A DNA stretch of 63,133 nt from an uncultured Pelagibacteraceae bacterium (GCA_902515095.1 CABXTC010000006.1:1-63133), one strand, 5' to 3'. Counted from the first letter of the stretch, positions 36,260 through 44,653 are shown. The notes: a model not told the origin generated them from the letters alone. Made by a program: numbers and translations.

Positions 36260-37356
36260 TAATTAAATTTTCTTTTTAGATGCTTAAGCCTTCCCTCAGT
36301 ACTATCATAATCAATATAACAACCCTGGAGAAAACGATTTCCCTCATTAGCATCATACGTAGTTCTCCCATGTAACAATCTATAGTTATCCATCATTAAA
36401 AGATCACCAGGAAGAAGCTTAAACTCTATTCTGTAATTTTCAGAATTATAGAGTTCAGATATTTTTTTTCTTGCAGAGTAAAATAGATCTAACTTTTCTT
36501 TATCTATTAATGGGACAAAATCTAATCTTGGACTGAAACGAACTTGTTTGAAATTACCACTTTCATCTAAATGTATCATTTCAGCCCAATCTTCTAAAAT
36601 CACACTTTCATCAATAAATTGAAATCGTATTTTTATTTCAGTTAAAATTTTATAATATTCTGGAAAATCTTTTTTAAGTTTTTCAGAAATAGTAAAACCA
36701 TCAACTAATGTTGATAAACCACCAGTAACTTCATTTTCAATACAATGAAGTATTTGAATACATGGCACAGGATTTCTATAAGGATTATCGGTATGTGGAG
36801 CTAAAGGCAAAGATGTGTAAGCTAAGTCATTTGGATTTGGTTTTGATTTTACATTAAAAAACTCACCAAAGTTTGTTCGCCTCACACTTCCTATTGAATT
36901 TGCAAAATTTACAATAAAATTATTTTTAGTTGGTACATTTTTAAAGATTACAAATCCATATTGGTAAAAATTAATCAAGGCTTTGTACATTTCATCTGTT
37001 TCGAATAAATTATCTTTAAATTCGAAAGTATTTTGATTTTTAAATGAAGAATCCCATTTTATTTTTTCGATTTGTTTAACATCATTAATATTTGAAAATT
37101 CTTTAAAAATATCAATTATAGCAATTTTTGTTAAAGCTCCGTCATTGAATTTAATTTCTAAAAAATCACTGGATAAACTCAAATCTTTTATTTGAATATT
37201 TTCCTGTAATAGAGTTGGATCAAATAATCTTTGTTGAGTAGACTTATCAACAAAATTTTCTCCGTTTACTCTTTCTCTAAGCCAAAATGGGTGGATTTCT
37301 TTTTTCTGGCCCTTATTTTCAAAAAATACCTTGTTGTCTTTTAACTCTAATTTCAT
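36256..37356 (-). CDS. Gamma-butyrobetaine hydroxylase-like Fe(II)/2-oxoglutarate dioxygenase
   Basis: 366 aa. An N-terminal DUF971-like domain (HPFWLRERVNGENFVDKSTQ) is followed by a TauD/TfdA-type double-stranded beta-helix. Iron ligands fit APHTDNPYRNPVP (HxD) and MMDNYRLLHGRTTYD (distal His), with a 2-oxoglutarate Arg near RFLQGC. The domain pair is that of gamma-butyrobetaine and trimethyllysine dioxygenases of carnitine biosynthesis. The real substrate could be another quaternary amine. Its position apart from a carnitine cluster gives no further hint. Confidence 0.83.
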   Translation of the reverse strand: MKLELKDNKVFFENKGQKKEIHPFWLRERVNGENFVDKSTQQRLFDPTLLQENIQIKDLSLSSDFLEIKFNDGALTKIAIIDIFKEFSNINDVKQIEKIKWDSSFKNQNTFEFKDNLFETDEMYKALINFYQYGFVIFKNVPTKNNFIVNFANSIGSVRRTNFGEFFNVKSKPNPNDLAYTSLPLAPHTDNPYRNPVPCIQILHCIENEVTGGLSTLVDGFTISEKLKKDFPEYYKILTEIKIRFQFIDESVILEDWAEMIHLDESGNFKQVRFSPRLDFVPLIDKEKLDLFYSARKKISELYNSENYRIEFKLLPGDLLMMDNYRLLHGRTTYDANEGNRFLQGCYIDYDSTEGRLKHLKRKFNY

Positions 37357-37421
37357 GTATTTTTAAATCATTATTTAAAATTTAGCTTTAATCAATAGTA
37401 ATAAAATAGTATTAGAGCGTT

Positions 37422-38225
37422 GTGCAAATTTTAAAATCACCAGATTATAAACTTTATTCTAAATTCATTGAAAATTTAGCTAACAAATTAACTAAATTTT
37501 ATTACTCTAAATTAAACAAACCATTTAAAGTATCAAATAAACTTAAAAGTGGTTATGACCCAGTGACAACTGCGGATAAGGCTTTTGAGAGATTTATTAG
37601 AAACGAGATTAAAAAAAAATTTCCAAATCACCAAATTATTGGTGAGGAATTTGGCTACAAAAAAACTAAAAGTGATTATTCATGGGTTATTGATCCTATC
37701 GATGGAACTAGATCGTTTGTGATAGGAAATCCAACATGGAGCAATTTAATATCTCTTAATTATAAAGGTAATCCAGTCATTGGTCTTGCAAATTTTCCTA
37801 TTCTTAGAAAATTTTATTTTAATACTTCCTTTAATTCTGCATATGTTTCGGAAAATGGAAAAAAAAAGAAAATACTAGTCAATCAAAAAGCAACTTATTC
37901 TGATATGAAATTGTCCGCAGCTTTTCATGGAAGTTTATCATTAAATAACCAAAAAAAAATTCCTCAAATTTTGAAAAGAATGCAGTTCCCATGTGCAGAT
38001 GCTTTAAGTTATTCTCATTTTGCCGAGGGCAAACTTGACGTTGTTATTCAGTGTGGAAATAAGATTTGGGATATTCATGCTTTAATACCAATTATTGAGG
38101 CTGCAAAAGGGGTTGTCTCAACTTGGAAAAATGATGAAGCCAAGAAAGCTGGAAATATTATTTGCTCAGCTAACAATAACTTACATAAAAAAATGCTTAA
38201 AATTTTAAAACCAGTTTCTAGCTAG
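37422..38225 (+). CDS. Inositol monophosphatase family, HisN-like phosphatase
   Basis: 267 aa starting at GTG. Metal-binding motifs are YDPVTTADKAFE, IIGEEFGYK, WVIDPIDGTRSFVIGNPTWS (D-P-x-D-G-T) and the C-terminal KIWDIHALIPIIEAAKG. The combination and length fit histidinol-phosphatase (HisN-type) of alphaproteobacteria, last-but-one step of histidine synthesis, but inositol phosphatase or 3'-nucleotidase activity cannot be excluded. Divergent from the dioxygenase. Confidence 0.82.
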   Translation: MQILKSPDYKLYSKFIENLANKLTKFYYSKLNKPFKVSNKLKSGYDPVTTADKAFERFIRNEIKKKFPNHQIIGEEFGYKKTKSDYSWVIDPIDGTRSFVIGNPTWSNLISLNYKGNPVIGLANFPILRKFYFNTSFNSAYVSENGKKKKILVNQKATYSDMKLSAAFHGSLSLNNQKKIPQILKRMQFPCADALSYSHFAEGKLDVVIQCGNKIWDIHALIPIIEAAKGVVSTWKNDEAKKAGNIICSANNNLHKKMLKILKPVSS

Positions 38226-38553
38226 TTTTACCCAAGGTATTTAAAAGAATTACACCAATAATTATTAAACTAATTCCAATTATTCCATAAAGGTTTGGAA
38301 CTTGTTGATATTTAAAAACACCAAACAGTGTTACTGCAGTTATGGTTAAACCTCCATATGTTGCATATGTGAAACCAACTGGAATTATATTCATTGCTTT
38401 TGATAAACAAAAAATACACGCAACTATAGATATGATGCAAAAAATAGTTGGTCCGATTATTGTAAAACCATTAGTAGATTTTAAAAAACCATTTGAAGTT
38501 ATTCCAAGAATGATTGCTAAAAACAAAAAGATATAACCAGATAAATTTGCCAT
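38218..38553 (-). CDS. SMR-like membrane protein lacking the family glutamate (copy B)
   Basis: 111 aa with four membrane helices, like small multidrug resistance proteins. KSTNGFTIIGP aligns with the K-x-S-E-G-F-T end of helix 1, and IIPVGFTYATYGGLTI with the helix 3 block. The membrane Glu essential for proton-coupled transport, 8 residues before that Lys, is Gly here (LGITSNGFLK). Forms a tandem pair with the next gene (4 bp between them), suggesting a heterodimer. Not a standard proton antiporter; flippase-type or other transport is possible. Confidence 0.75.
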   Translation of the reverse strand: MANLSGYIFLFLAIILGITSNGFLKSTNGFTIIGPTIFCIISIVACIFCLSKAMNIIPVGFTYATYGGLTITAVTLFGVFKYQQVPNLYGIIGISLIIIGVILLNTLGKTS

Positions 38554-38557
38554 AAAT

Positions 38558-38893
38558 TTATCCTGTTTTACCCAGCAAATTTACAATCAAAACTCCAGAT
38601 ATAATCAATATCAAACCAATGATTGTGAAAAGATCAGGTACTTGATTGAATTTATATATTCCAACAATTGAAGTGGCCACTATGCATAAACCAGCAAAAG
38701 ATGCATAAGTTATACCAACAGGGATAGTCTTCATAACTATCGAAAGAGTAAACATGCAACCAATTATTGTTAACCCAGTAATTAGACTGGGAACTAACAA
38801 CGTGAAACCATTTGCACTTTTTGCGAAACTATTTGCTGCAGTTCCTAATACGACCGCAAGTATAAGAATTAGAAAGGCTATAACGTTACTCAC
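38558..38893 (-). CDS. SMR-like membrane protein lacking the family glutamate (copy A)
   Basis: 111 aa, four membrane helices, first of the tandem pair in transcription order. KSANGFTLLVP and TIPVGITYASFAGLCI mark the SMR fold and clearly relate it to its neighbour (shared GKT end and matching helix lengths). The Glu position is again Gly (LGTAANSFAK). Both partners therefore lack the acidic residue that couples transport to protons in EmrE-type proteins. Confidence 0.75.
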   Translation of the reverse strand: MSNVIAFLILILAVVLGTAANSFAKSANGFTLLVPSLITGLTIIGCMFTLSIVMKTIPVGITYASFAGLCIVATSIVGIYKFNQVPDLFTIIGLILIISGVLIVNLLGKTG

Positions 38894-38908
38894 AAATAAA
38901 AGATATTC

Positions 38909-39130
38909 TTATTTGGTAATTTTATCTACAAATTTTTTAATCGGAGGACCTACAAGAAGGGCGGCAATTATTGCAATTGGAAGACTTATTGACCATGCTT
39001 TTAAAAATCGGTCGATATACTCATTGTCCATTCCAGTATTTATATAAGTAATAATCAGTGTCATCAAAAGACTCATTCCAAATCCCATAACCAATATAAA
39101 TAAAAGATTAGAATATTTTTTTGAAAACAC
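38909..39130 (-). CDS. DUF2798 membrane protein
   Basis: 73 aa with two membrane helices: LLFILVMGFGMSLLMTLIITYINTG and AWSISLPIAIIAALLVGPPIKKFVDKI. This two-helix pattern with a Met-Ser near the middle of helix 1 and a terminal GPPIKKFV matches the DUF2798 family of unknown function. It lies 2 bp from the TPR gene and 15 bp before the SMR pair, so probably in one transcript. Confidence 0.7.
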   Translation of the reverse strand: MFSKKYSNLLFILVMGFGMSLLMTLIITYINTGMDNEYIDRFLKAWSISLPIAIIAALLVGPPIKKFVDKITK

Positions 39131-39132
39131 TT

Positions 39133-39681
39133 TTAAATGCTTTGTTTCTGTAATTGAAGTTGAAGTTTTTCAATCATAATTAGAGGAGATTTCATAAATG
39201 GATGAACTTTATGAGCTTCGATGTAACTATCAATTGCTTTCTCATAATTTTTTAGAGCTGTTTGAACCAAACCTTGACCTGTCAGTGCACCGAAATGTCT
39301 TTTTTCAATCATAAGAACTTTATCAATATCATCTTGTGATAGCTCATATTTACCCATTAAATACAATACTGTTGCTCTTTTATTCCAAGCTTCTGACCAA
39401 TTGGGGTCAAGCTCAATTACTTTAGTAAATTTATCATACGCAGTATCAAGTTTATTATCCATCATTGCAGACGAACCATCTGCTAATAATTTTGTTAAAT
39501 CATTTTTAGATGGATGAGTGGTCCAAAGATCCCAAATTTTATCTTCTATCTCTTTGGAATTTTCAAAATTCAGAGCACTTTTTAATTGAATAAATAATTT
39601 ATCAATTTCTTTTTTATTATCATCTGCGAATAAAGATGATGAAAATACGAAAATAAAAAAAATAAATGAAAAATTTTTCAC
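39133..39681 (-). CDS. Secreted TPR-repeat protein
   Basis: 182 aa. A signal peptide (KNFSFIFFIFVFSSSLFADD) leads to helical tetratricopeptide repeats: KLDTAYDKFTKVIELDPNWSEAWNKRATVLY and YEKAIDSYIEAHKVHP are clear repeats. Likely a periplasmic scaffold for protein contacts. Start codon abuts the stop of the preceding NTF2-like gene. Partner unknown. Confidence 0.85.
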   Translation of the reverse strand: MKNFSFIFFIFVFSSSLFADDNKKEIDKLFIQLKSALNFENSKEIEDKIWDLWTTHPSKNDLTKLLADGSSAMMDNKLDTAYDKFTKVIELDPNWSEAWNKRATVLYLMGKYELSQDDIDKVLMIEKRHFGALTGQGLVQTALKNYEKAIDSYIEAHKVHPFMKSPLIMIEKLQLQLQKQSI

Positions 39682-40002
39682 TTATTTAGACATTGGAGTA
39701 GCGCCAGTTTCTAAACTAACAATTTTTCCATCTTTATATCTATAAACCGCCATTACAGCTTCAACATTTCCATCATTAAATGTAACTAAAGAATGGTGCA
39801 CACCTACCTCGTCATTTTCATATACAACTCTTGCCTTATCTTGATTAATATCACCACTCATTGCCCATTTAATAACATCAGCTTTTCCTAAAGAATTTCC
39901 AGATTTATGCATTGTAAACTTAAAATCATCATGTAAAAGTTCATTCATTGTCGCTTCATCTTTCTTATCAATTGCATCCGTATATCTTTTTAATATAGAC
40001 AT
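39682..40002 (-). CDS. NTF2/SnoaL-like protein
   Basis: 106 aa. MSILKRYTDAIDKKDEATMNELLHDDFKF is the helical entry of the NTF2-like cone fold; the strand run HHSLVTFNDGNVEAVMAVYRYKDGKIVS closes it. Such proteins bind small ligands or act as isomerases; no catalytic set can be named. GGAG at good distance precedes the ATG. Confidence 0.75.
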   Translation of the reverse strand: MSILKRYTDAIDKKDEATMNELLHDDFKFTMHKSGNSLGKADVIKWAMSGDINQDKARVVYENDEVGVHHSLVTFNDGNVEAVMAVYRYKDGKIVSLETGATPMSK

Positions 40003-40067
40003 TAATCTCCTTTAATTGTTAAAGTTCACTCTCATTTGCTAATTTAAATTTATTATAACCTAAACTA

Positions 40068-40382
40068 TTAGTGTTTAATATATGCATCTGGATAGTTAGT
40101 AAGATACTCATCTGAAATTGGTATCATTAACGCACTTTCTATAACAGCCCCAGCTTCCCTTCTTTTCTCAGTAAGTTGCTTATCATCCCTAAAAGCTTGG
40201 AGTGCTTCCATGTTCGGAAATTGCATTACTGTATGAAGTTTTGATGGATCATCTTTTTGTGTTCCTGCAAAAATAAACTTTATTCCATGTTCTTTTAATT
40301 TTCCGTCCTGAGCATAAACCATCTCTTTCCAAGTTTTAAATCCTTTAGTAATTGTAATTTCACCTTTAACTAATATTCCCAT
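40068..40382 (-). CDS. Ferredoxin-fold small protein (DUF3764/ABM-like)
   Basis: 104 aa. Alternating strands and helices (VKGEITITKGFKTWKEMV; IKFIFAGTQKDDPSKLHTVMQFPNMEALQAF) suggest a dimeric alpha/beta barrel like antibiotic-biosynthesis-monooxygenase-type proteins; it resembles DUF3764. No Cys and no signal peptide. Perfect AAGGAGG Shine-Dalgarno upstream. Function unknown. Confidence 0.6.
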   Translation of the reverse strand: MGILVKGEITITKGFKTWKEMVYAQDGKLKEHGIKFIFAGTQKDDPSKLHTVMQFPNMEALQAFRDDKQLTEKRREAGAVIESALMIPISDEYLTNYPDAYIKH

Positions 40383-40399
40383 ACAAACCTCCTTAATCG

Positions 40400-40816
40400 T
40401 TAAATATAAATTTTATCAGCTAAACCGTAACAAAGTACAGCACTTAAAATAGTTAAAAATAAAGGGGCATAAATCGCTTCATCCGAAGTTTTATCTGTAT
40501 GTCCAAGTTTGTTTATTTTTGTACTATAAAAACCAACTATAAATGCTGATAAGTTTTGTAAGAATATTAGATTAAAAAATGCCCAAGTTGCTTCTAAGCC
40601 ATTAGGTCTAATAAATCCTACATAAATTGCCATCAAAGTAGAACCAATAAATATTGAACCAAAAAATCTTACAATTCCTGCTCCTGTATCATGCATTCCA
40701 TATTGATTTAAAAAAGATTGTGTTTGAAACACACATCTAAATCCATAATAAGCAAAGCCTATAAAGTGAATTAAAAATACGGCTAAGTAAATTATTCCAT
40801 TAAATTTTTCTAACAT
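40400..40816 (-). CDS. Four-helix membrane protein, unknown
   Basis: 138 aa with about four membrane helices, starting MLEKFNGIIYLAVFLIHFIG and with WAFFNLIFLQNLSAFIVGFY in helix 3. FFGSIFIGSTLMAIYVGF marks helix 2. No family recognised. It sits inside the minus-strand run of small genes, 12 bp after its upstream neighbour. Confidence 0.6.
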   Translation of the reverse strand: MLEKFNGIIYLAVFLIHFIGFAYYGFRCVFQTQSFLNQYGMHDTGAGIVRFFGSIFIGSTLMAIYVGFIRPNGLEATWAFFNLIFLQNLSAFIVGFYSTKINKLGHTDKTSDEAIYAPLFLTILSAVLCYGLADKIYI

Positions 40817-40828
40817 AATCTAAGTCCT

Positions 40829-41137
40829 TTAACTAAATATTGGTCTAATCTCGTCTTCAATAGTACCTTCTATGGCAACTTCTTTTAATTGCTCTAAAAG
40901 TTTTATATATTCAGGGTCTGCAGACATTTTAGCATCAGCTTCATTATCACCTTCAAACATAGTTCCAATTAAAGTTTCTCTTATTGTTCTTGGATCTCCA
41001 CCCATTTGAAAAGAAAAATAGACATCATGGTTAGGATAATGTTTTTTTCTTACTGCCGCCAATCCTTTTCCAATTTCCATAGCTTTTCCTAAGCCATCAT
41101 CTTTCACTCTCATTGTTCTAGTATAAATTACCTTCAT
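40829..41137 (-). CDS. Small ferredoxin-fold-like protein, unknown
   Basis: 102 aa, cytoplasmic. MKVIYTRTMRVKDDGLGKAM starts a strand-helix pattern, with HDVYFSFQMGGDPRTIRETLIGTMFEG in the middle and an acidic C-terminus (TIEDEIRPIF). This looks like a stress-response or ABM-type alpha/beta barrel. GGAG precedes the ATG. Not assigned to a named family. Confidence 0.6.
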   Translation of the reverse strand: MKVIYTRTMRVKDDGLGKAMEIGKGLAAVRKKHYPNHDVYFSFQMGGDPRTIRETLIGTMFEGDNEADAKMSADPEYIKLLEQLKEVAIEGTIEDEIRPIFS

Positions 41138-41171
41138 TGTTTCTCCTTATTTAGTCGAAGTTTAGGCATTT

Positions 41172-41462
41172 TTATTTAGCATTAAAATCTATAATATCAT
41201 CTGTACACTCAACAAATTTATGAGGTTCATAGAAATCATTCATAGACTCTAATTGTTTATTAATTGCATCTGGATCAGTACCTTTCCACCAACAATACAT
41301 TGTTAAATTATCACCTGGTGTATTCCAGCTCATTTGACATTTTGCATTGTCACTTGTCATTGCCTTAGTCATATCTTCCATAGACATCGAACCAGTAACT
41401 TCTATCATTTTAGCTTTTGCCTCTTTAGATTTAAAAGTGTGTGTTACTATATAATTTTTCAT
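41172..41462 (-). CDS. Small ferredoxin-fold-like protein, unknown
   Basis: 96 aa. MKNYIVTHTFKSKEAKAKMI and the strand LTMYCWWKGTDPDAINKQLESM suggest the same strand-helix repeat. Met-rich centre (SMSMEDMTKAM) and three Cys (AKCQMSW, MYCWW, VECTD) are notable. Preceded by AGGAG. Might bind a small ligand or metal; no family recognised. Confidence 0.6.
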   Translation of the reverse strand: MKNYIVTHTFKSKEAKAKMIEVTGSMSMEDMTKAMTSDNAKCQMSWNTPGDNLTMYCWWKGTDPDAINKQLESMNDFYEPHKFVECTDDIIDFNAK

Positions 41463-41469
41463 ATTTCTC

Positions 41470-41754
41470 CTATTTTACTTTTGTTAAATCATAGATTGAA
41501 TAGCTTTCTAAAACAGCATCCATGATAGGTTTTGATACTTCAGTTCCCTCAATAAATTTATGTAATGCAGGTTCATCAGTACAAAATATCTTAAACATTA
41601 CAGTGCTTTTATCTGGGGTTACCGTTCCAATAGTTTTTTCTACTACTGCAACTTTAGCTCGTTCAGCTAAACCCTCAGGTGATTGCATAAATCCCATAAA
41701 TTTTTCAAACATACCTTCTTTTAATTTAGCCACTACTAACATTTCTTTTTCCAT
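41470..41754 (-). CDS. Small ferredoxin-fold-like protein, unknown
   Basis: 94 aa. EKEMLVVAKLKEGMFEKFMGFMQSPEGLAE followed by a strand with TPDKSTVMFKIFCTDEPALHKFI and a short C-terminal strand fits an alpha/beta barrel monomer. Preceded by AGGAGG, the best ribosome-binding site of the run. Function unknown. Confidence 0.6.
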   Translation of the reverse strand: MEKEMLVVAKLKEGMFEKFMGFMQSPEGLAERAKVAVVEKTIGTVTPDKSTVMFKIFCTDEPALHKFIEGTEVSKPIMDAVLESYSIYDLTKVK

Positions 41755-41771
41755 TTTTTCCTCCTTGTTTA

Positions 41772-42146
41772 TTAATATATTCCTGACTCTGCTATTTTCT
41801 TGATTTCATCTTTAGATCCGGAAATTAATTTAAAAATAAATTTGTTACATTCTTGAGTTGTTTCTTCCTCATACGGTTTACCGTAACGAGTATCGACAAC
41901 TTTTAATAATTCTTTGTTGAGTTTTTCCTCATTAACACCTTCTTTTAACAAATAAGAATTTAAAAACTTTTTTGCTGCAAAAGAATGCACAATCTTTTCT
42001 AACTCAAGCTCTCCTTGGGGGATCATGCTATTAGCATAATAAATTCCAGTGCATTCTATAGTTTTAGACTCATCTTTGTCATTCATACCTGCAAAGGTAA
42101 CGCTAGTAATGATTGTAAAGAATAGTACTGCTAAAATTTTTTTCAT
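41772..42146 (-). CDS. Secreted two-Cys protein, tandem copy 2
   Basis: 124 aa with signal peptide MKKILAVLFFTIITSVTFAG. The mature part starts MNDKDESKTIECTGIYYANS and has Cys in that block and in EETTQECNKFIF, likely disulfide-linked, with helical segments between. It is paralogous to the next upstream gene (shared D-x-SK-x-x-x-C-x-GIY-x-AN start, GK/S-x-Y and C-terminal Cys). Family not recognised; 2 bp separate the copies. Confidence 0.65.
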   Translation of the reverse strand: MKKILAVLFFTIITSVTFAGMNDKDESKTIECTGIYYANSMIPQGELELEKIVHSFAAKKFLNSYLLKEGVNEEKLNKELLKVVDTRYGKPYEEETTQECNKFIFKLISGSKDEIKKIAESGIY

Positions 42147-42148
42147 TA

Positions 42149-42520
42149 CTAATATAATGTTTGGATTACTTTTTTAACTCTTTCAGCCCCATTAGGTACT
42201 AACGCTTCAACGTAAGAATGACATTTGTCCGTTTTAGCCTTGTCATATTTCGATCCGTAATGTTTATCCACTGCTTTGTTTACTCCAGTATCCCAATCTT
42301 TTTCAGGTATACCAATTTCAAGTGCATATGTTTTTAGAACCTTTACGGTTGAAATAGATTTTTCTTTCATTCCGTATTCAAATTTCTCACCCGCTGGAAG
42401 AAAGTAGTTAGCCATATAAATTCCAACACAATCCCATGCTTTTGATTTATCGTTATCACTCATTCCTGCATTAGCAGATGTGAAAATTAAAAAAGATAAA
42501 ATTACAATAATTTTTTTCAT
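42149..42520 (-). CDS. Secreted two-Cys protein, tandem copy 1
   Basis: 123 aa with signal peptide MKKIIVILSFLIFTSANAG. Mature start MSDNDKSKAWDCVGIYMANY and later KTDKCHSYVEALVP keep both Cys of copy 2 at matching positions. The two differ strongly elsewhere, so the duplication is old. Periplasmic, helical, function unknown. A cysK terminator lies just upstream, so this gene likely starts its own transcript. Confidence 0.65.
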   Translation of the reverse strand: MKKIIVILSFLIFTSANAGMSDNDKSKAWDCVGIYMANYFLPAGEKFEYGMKEKSISTVKVLKTYALEIGIPEKDWDTGVNKAVDKHYGSKYDKAKTDKCHSYVEALVPNGAERVKKVIQTLY

Positions 42521-42548
42521 AGAACCTCTAAATTAATTAATGTTATCT

Positions 42549-42572
42549 TAAAAATGTAACTGTTTTGTTACA
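42549..42572 (-). terminator. Intrinsic terminator after cysK
   Basis: On the minus strand TGTAAC-AAAACA-GTTACA forms a 6-bp stem with a 6-nt loop and is followed by TTTTTA. It lies 17 bp after the cysK stop and closes the cysE-cysK transcript. Confidence 0.6.
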
Positions 42573-42588
42573 TGCCTGGTATGCGTTA

Positions 42589-43590
42589 TTATAACCAGCT
42601 AGGAATAGGGAGGTTTTTTTCCTTTAAAAAGGATTTGTTAAACATCTTTGAGTTGTATTTATCTGATCTATCACAAAGAATTGTTACTATAGTTTTTCCT
42701 GGACCTAATTCTTTTCCTAATCTAATTGCACCAGCTATATTTACTCCACAACTCGTTCCTAGGCTTAACCCTTCATTTTGAATTAAGTCATAAAGTACAG
42801 GTAAAGACTCTTGGTCACTGATTGAAAAAGCACCATCAATTTTAGCTTCAGCAAAATTTTTAGTTATTCTACTCGATCCGATACCCTCAGTTATTGATCC
42901 ACCCTCAGCTTTTAGTTCTCCATTCATAATGTGATTATATAAAGCAGATCCAGTTGGATCAGATAAATAAATTTTTACATCTTTATTCTTTTCTTTTAAA
43001 AATTTACTCACACCACCGATCGTCCCACCTGTTCCTGATGCACATACAAATCCGTCTACTTTACCATCAGTTTGTTCCCAAATTTCTGGTCCGGTTGTTT
43101 CGTAATGACCTTTTGCATTAGCAGTGTTATCAAATTGATTGGCCCAAACCACACCATTATTATTCGTACTTTTTAATTCTTCTGCAAGACGACCTGCAAC
43201 TTTTACATAATTACCGTCATCTTTATAAGGTTTGGGTGGCACAAGTCTAAGATCTGCACCAATATTTTTTAAAGTATCTTTTTTTTCTTGAGTCTGATTA
43301 TCATTCATCACAATTATTGTCTTGTAACCTAAGGAATTCCCCAAAAGACATAAACCTATCCCAGTATTACCTGCAGTACCCTCAACAACTATCCCACCTT
43401 CTGAAATTAATTTCTTTTCTTGTGCATCCTTGACTAACGCAAGTGCAGCTCTGTCTTTTACTGATCCCCCTGGATTAAGATATTCAGCTTTACCATAAAT
43501 ATCACATCCAGTTATTTCAGAAGCTGCTTTTAATCTTATTAAAGGTGTATTTCCAACTGATTCAATAAAGTTATTTTTAATTTGTGACAT
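42589..43590 (-). CDS. cysK: Cysteine synthase A
   Basis: 333 aa fold-type II PLP enzyme that makes cysteine from O-acetylserine and sulfide. The PLP lysine is in LNPGGSVKDRAALA (about 45), the substrate loop is EGTAGNTGIGLC, the phosphate loop GTGGTIGG, and the Ser of LSLGTSCGVN contacts the pyridine nitrogen. Longer than the E. coli enzyme by a small tail, like CysK forms with an extended end. Its start shares one base with the cysE stop. Confidence 0.94.
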   Translation of the reverse strand: MSQIKNNFIESVGNTPLIRLKAASEITGCDIYGKAEYLNPGGSVKDRAALALVKDAQEKKLISEGGIVVEGTAGNTGIGLCLLGNSLGYKTIIVMNDNQTQEKKDTLKNIGADLRLVPPKPYKDDGNYVKVAGRLAEELKSTNNNGVVWANQFDNTANAKGHYETTGPEIWEQTDGKVDGFVCASGTGGTIGGVSKFLKEKNKDVKIYLSDPTGSALYNHIMNGELKAEGGSITEGIGSSRITKNFAEAKIDGAFSISDQESLPVLYDLIQNEGLSLGTSCGVNIAGAIRLGKELGPGKTIVTILCDRSDKYNSKMFNKSFLKEKNLPIPSWL

Positions 43591-44159
43591 TAATCTTTAT
43601 CTTTATCAGTAACAGCATAAGGTTGAAATCCTTTTGTAGCATCACCAATTCTTGTAGCTGGAATTCCTACCATTATGGATTTCTCAATTACATTTTTAGT
43701 AACTACTGCATTAGCACCGATCAGAGAATTTTTTCCAATCGTTATTGGTCCTAAAATTTGAGCACCTGATCCAATAACAACATTGTTTTCTAAAGTTGGA
43801 TGTCTTTTAGTATTTCTTTGATCATTTGTATTTATACTCGGAGCAATTCCTCCTAATGTAACATTATGATAAATAGTAACGTTATTCCCAATTTCAGATG
43901 TTTCACCAATTACAACTCCCATACCGTGATCAATAAATAAATTTTTTCCAATTTTAGCTTTTGGATGAATCTCTATTCCAGTTAAAAATCTAGAAAATTG
44001 TGAAATGATTCTTGCAATTAAATCAAACTTAGCGATAGCAAAAAAATTAGCTATCTTGTGAAGAAAAATAGCCTTAACTCCTGGGTAAGTTAAAATTAGA
44101 CTTAACTTTGATTTTGCCGCAGGATCTCGATCTATTATTGATTGTAAAAAGTCGTTCAT
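43590..44159 (-). CDS. cysE: Serine O-acetyltransferase
   Basis: 189 aa, short (EpsC-like) form. The left-handed beta-helix hexapeptide repeats run from [18 protein letters not shown] to the C-terminus with active-site His residues in [11 protein letters not shown] and YHNVTLGG. It supplies O-acetylserine to CysK, encoded immediately downstream. No sulfate reduction genes are in view, in line with growth on reduced sulfur sources. Confidence 0.93.
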   Translation of the reverse strand: MNDFLQSIIDRDPAAKSKLSLILTYPGVKAIFLHKIANFFAIAKFDLIARIISQFSRFLTGIEIHPKAKIGKNLFIDHGMGVVIGETSEIGNNVTIYHNVTLGGIAPSINTNDQRNTKRHPTLENNVVIGSGAQILGPITIGKNSLIGANAVVTKNVIEKSIMVGIPATRIGDATKGFQPYAVTDKDKD

Positions 44160-44231
44160 AAGTATTTGTCAGCTTGATAAAAATAATTAATGCTTATATA
44201 GTTACTTTAAACAGTATTTAAAGGAGAAATT

Positions 44232-44642
44232 ATGTACAAAAACACTAATTGTTTTCATCTAGCAATCCCTTGTGGAGATCTAGAAACAGCAAAAAAGTTT
44301 TACAGCGAAACTTTAGGTTGCCGGCTTGATAATTCAGCGCAAGAATGGGCTGATGTAGATTTTTGGGGAAATGAACTAACTCTCCATGCAAGTGATCATA
44401 AACTAGATAGCGAAAGACACGATGTAGATATGGGGAACGTTTCTGTTCCACATTTTGGAGTTCATTTATCTAGAAAAGATTTTGATGCTTTAAAAAATAG
44501 ACTGAAAGAAAATGGTGCTAAATATTACGACGAACCTTACTTAAGATTTAAAGGTACAAAATATGAGCAAGAAACTTTTTTTGTAAAAGATCCTAACGAA
44601 AATATTTTAGAGATTAAAACATTAACAGCCAATTCAGAATAA
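44232..44642 (+). CDS. VOC-superfamily (glyoxalase-like) protein
   Basis: 136 aa. FHLAIPCGDLETAKKFYSETLGC is a classic VOC entry with the metal-binding His, and HFGVHLSRKDFDALKNRLKENGA and ETFFVKDPNENILEIKTL the second module with the metal Glu. May be a glyoxalase or dioxygenase-like enzyme on a small organic molecule. GGAG precedes the ATG. Confidence 0.83.
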   Translation: MYKNTNCFHLAIPCGDLETAKKFYSETLGCRLDNSAQEWADVDFWGNELTLHASDHKLDSERHDVDMGNVSVPHFGVHLSRKDFDALKNRLKENGAKYYDEPYLRFKGTKYEQETFFVKDPNENILEIKTLTANSE

Positions 44643-44653
44643 TCTAATTTTAG

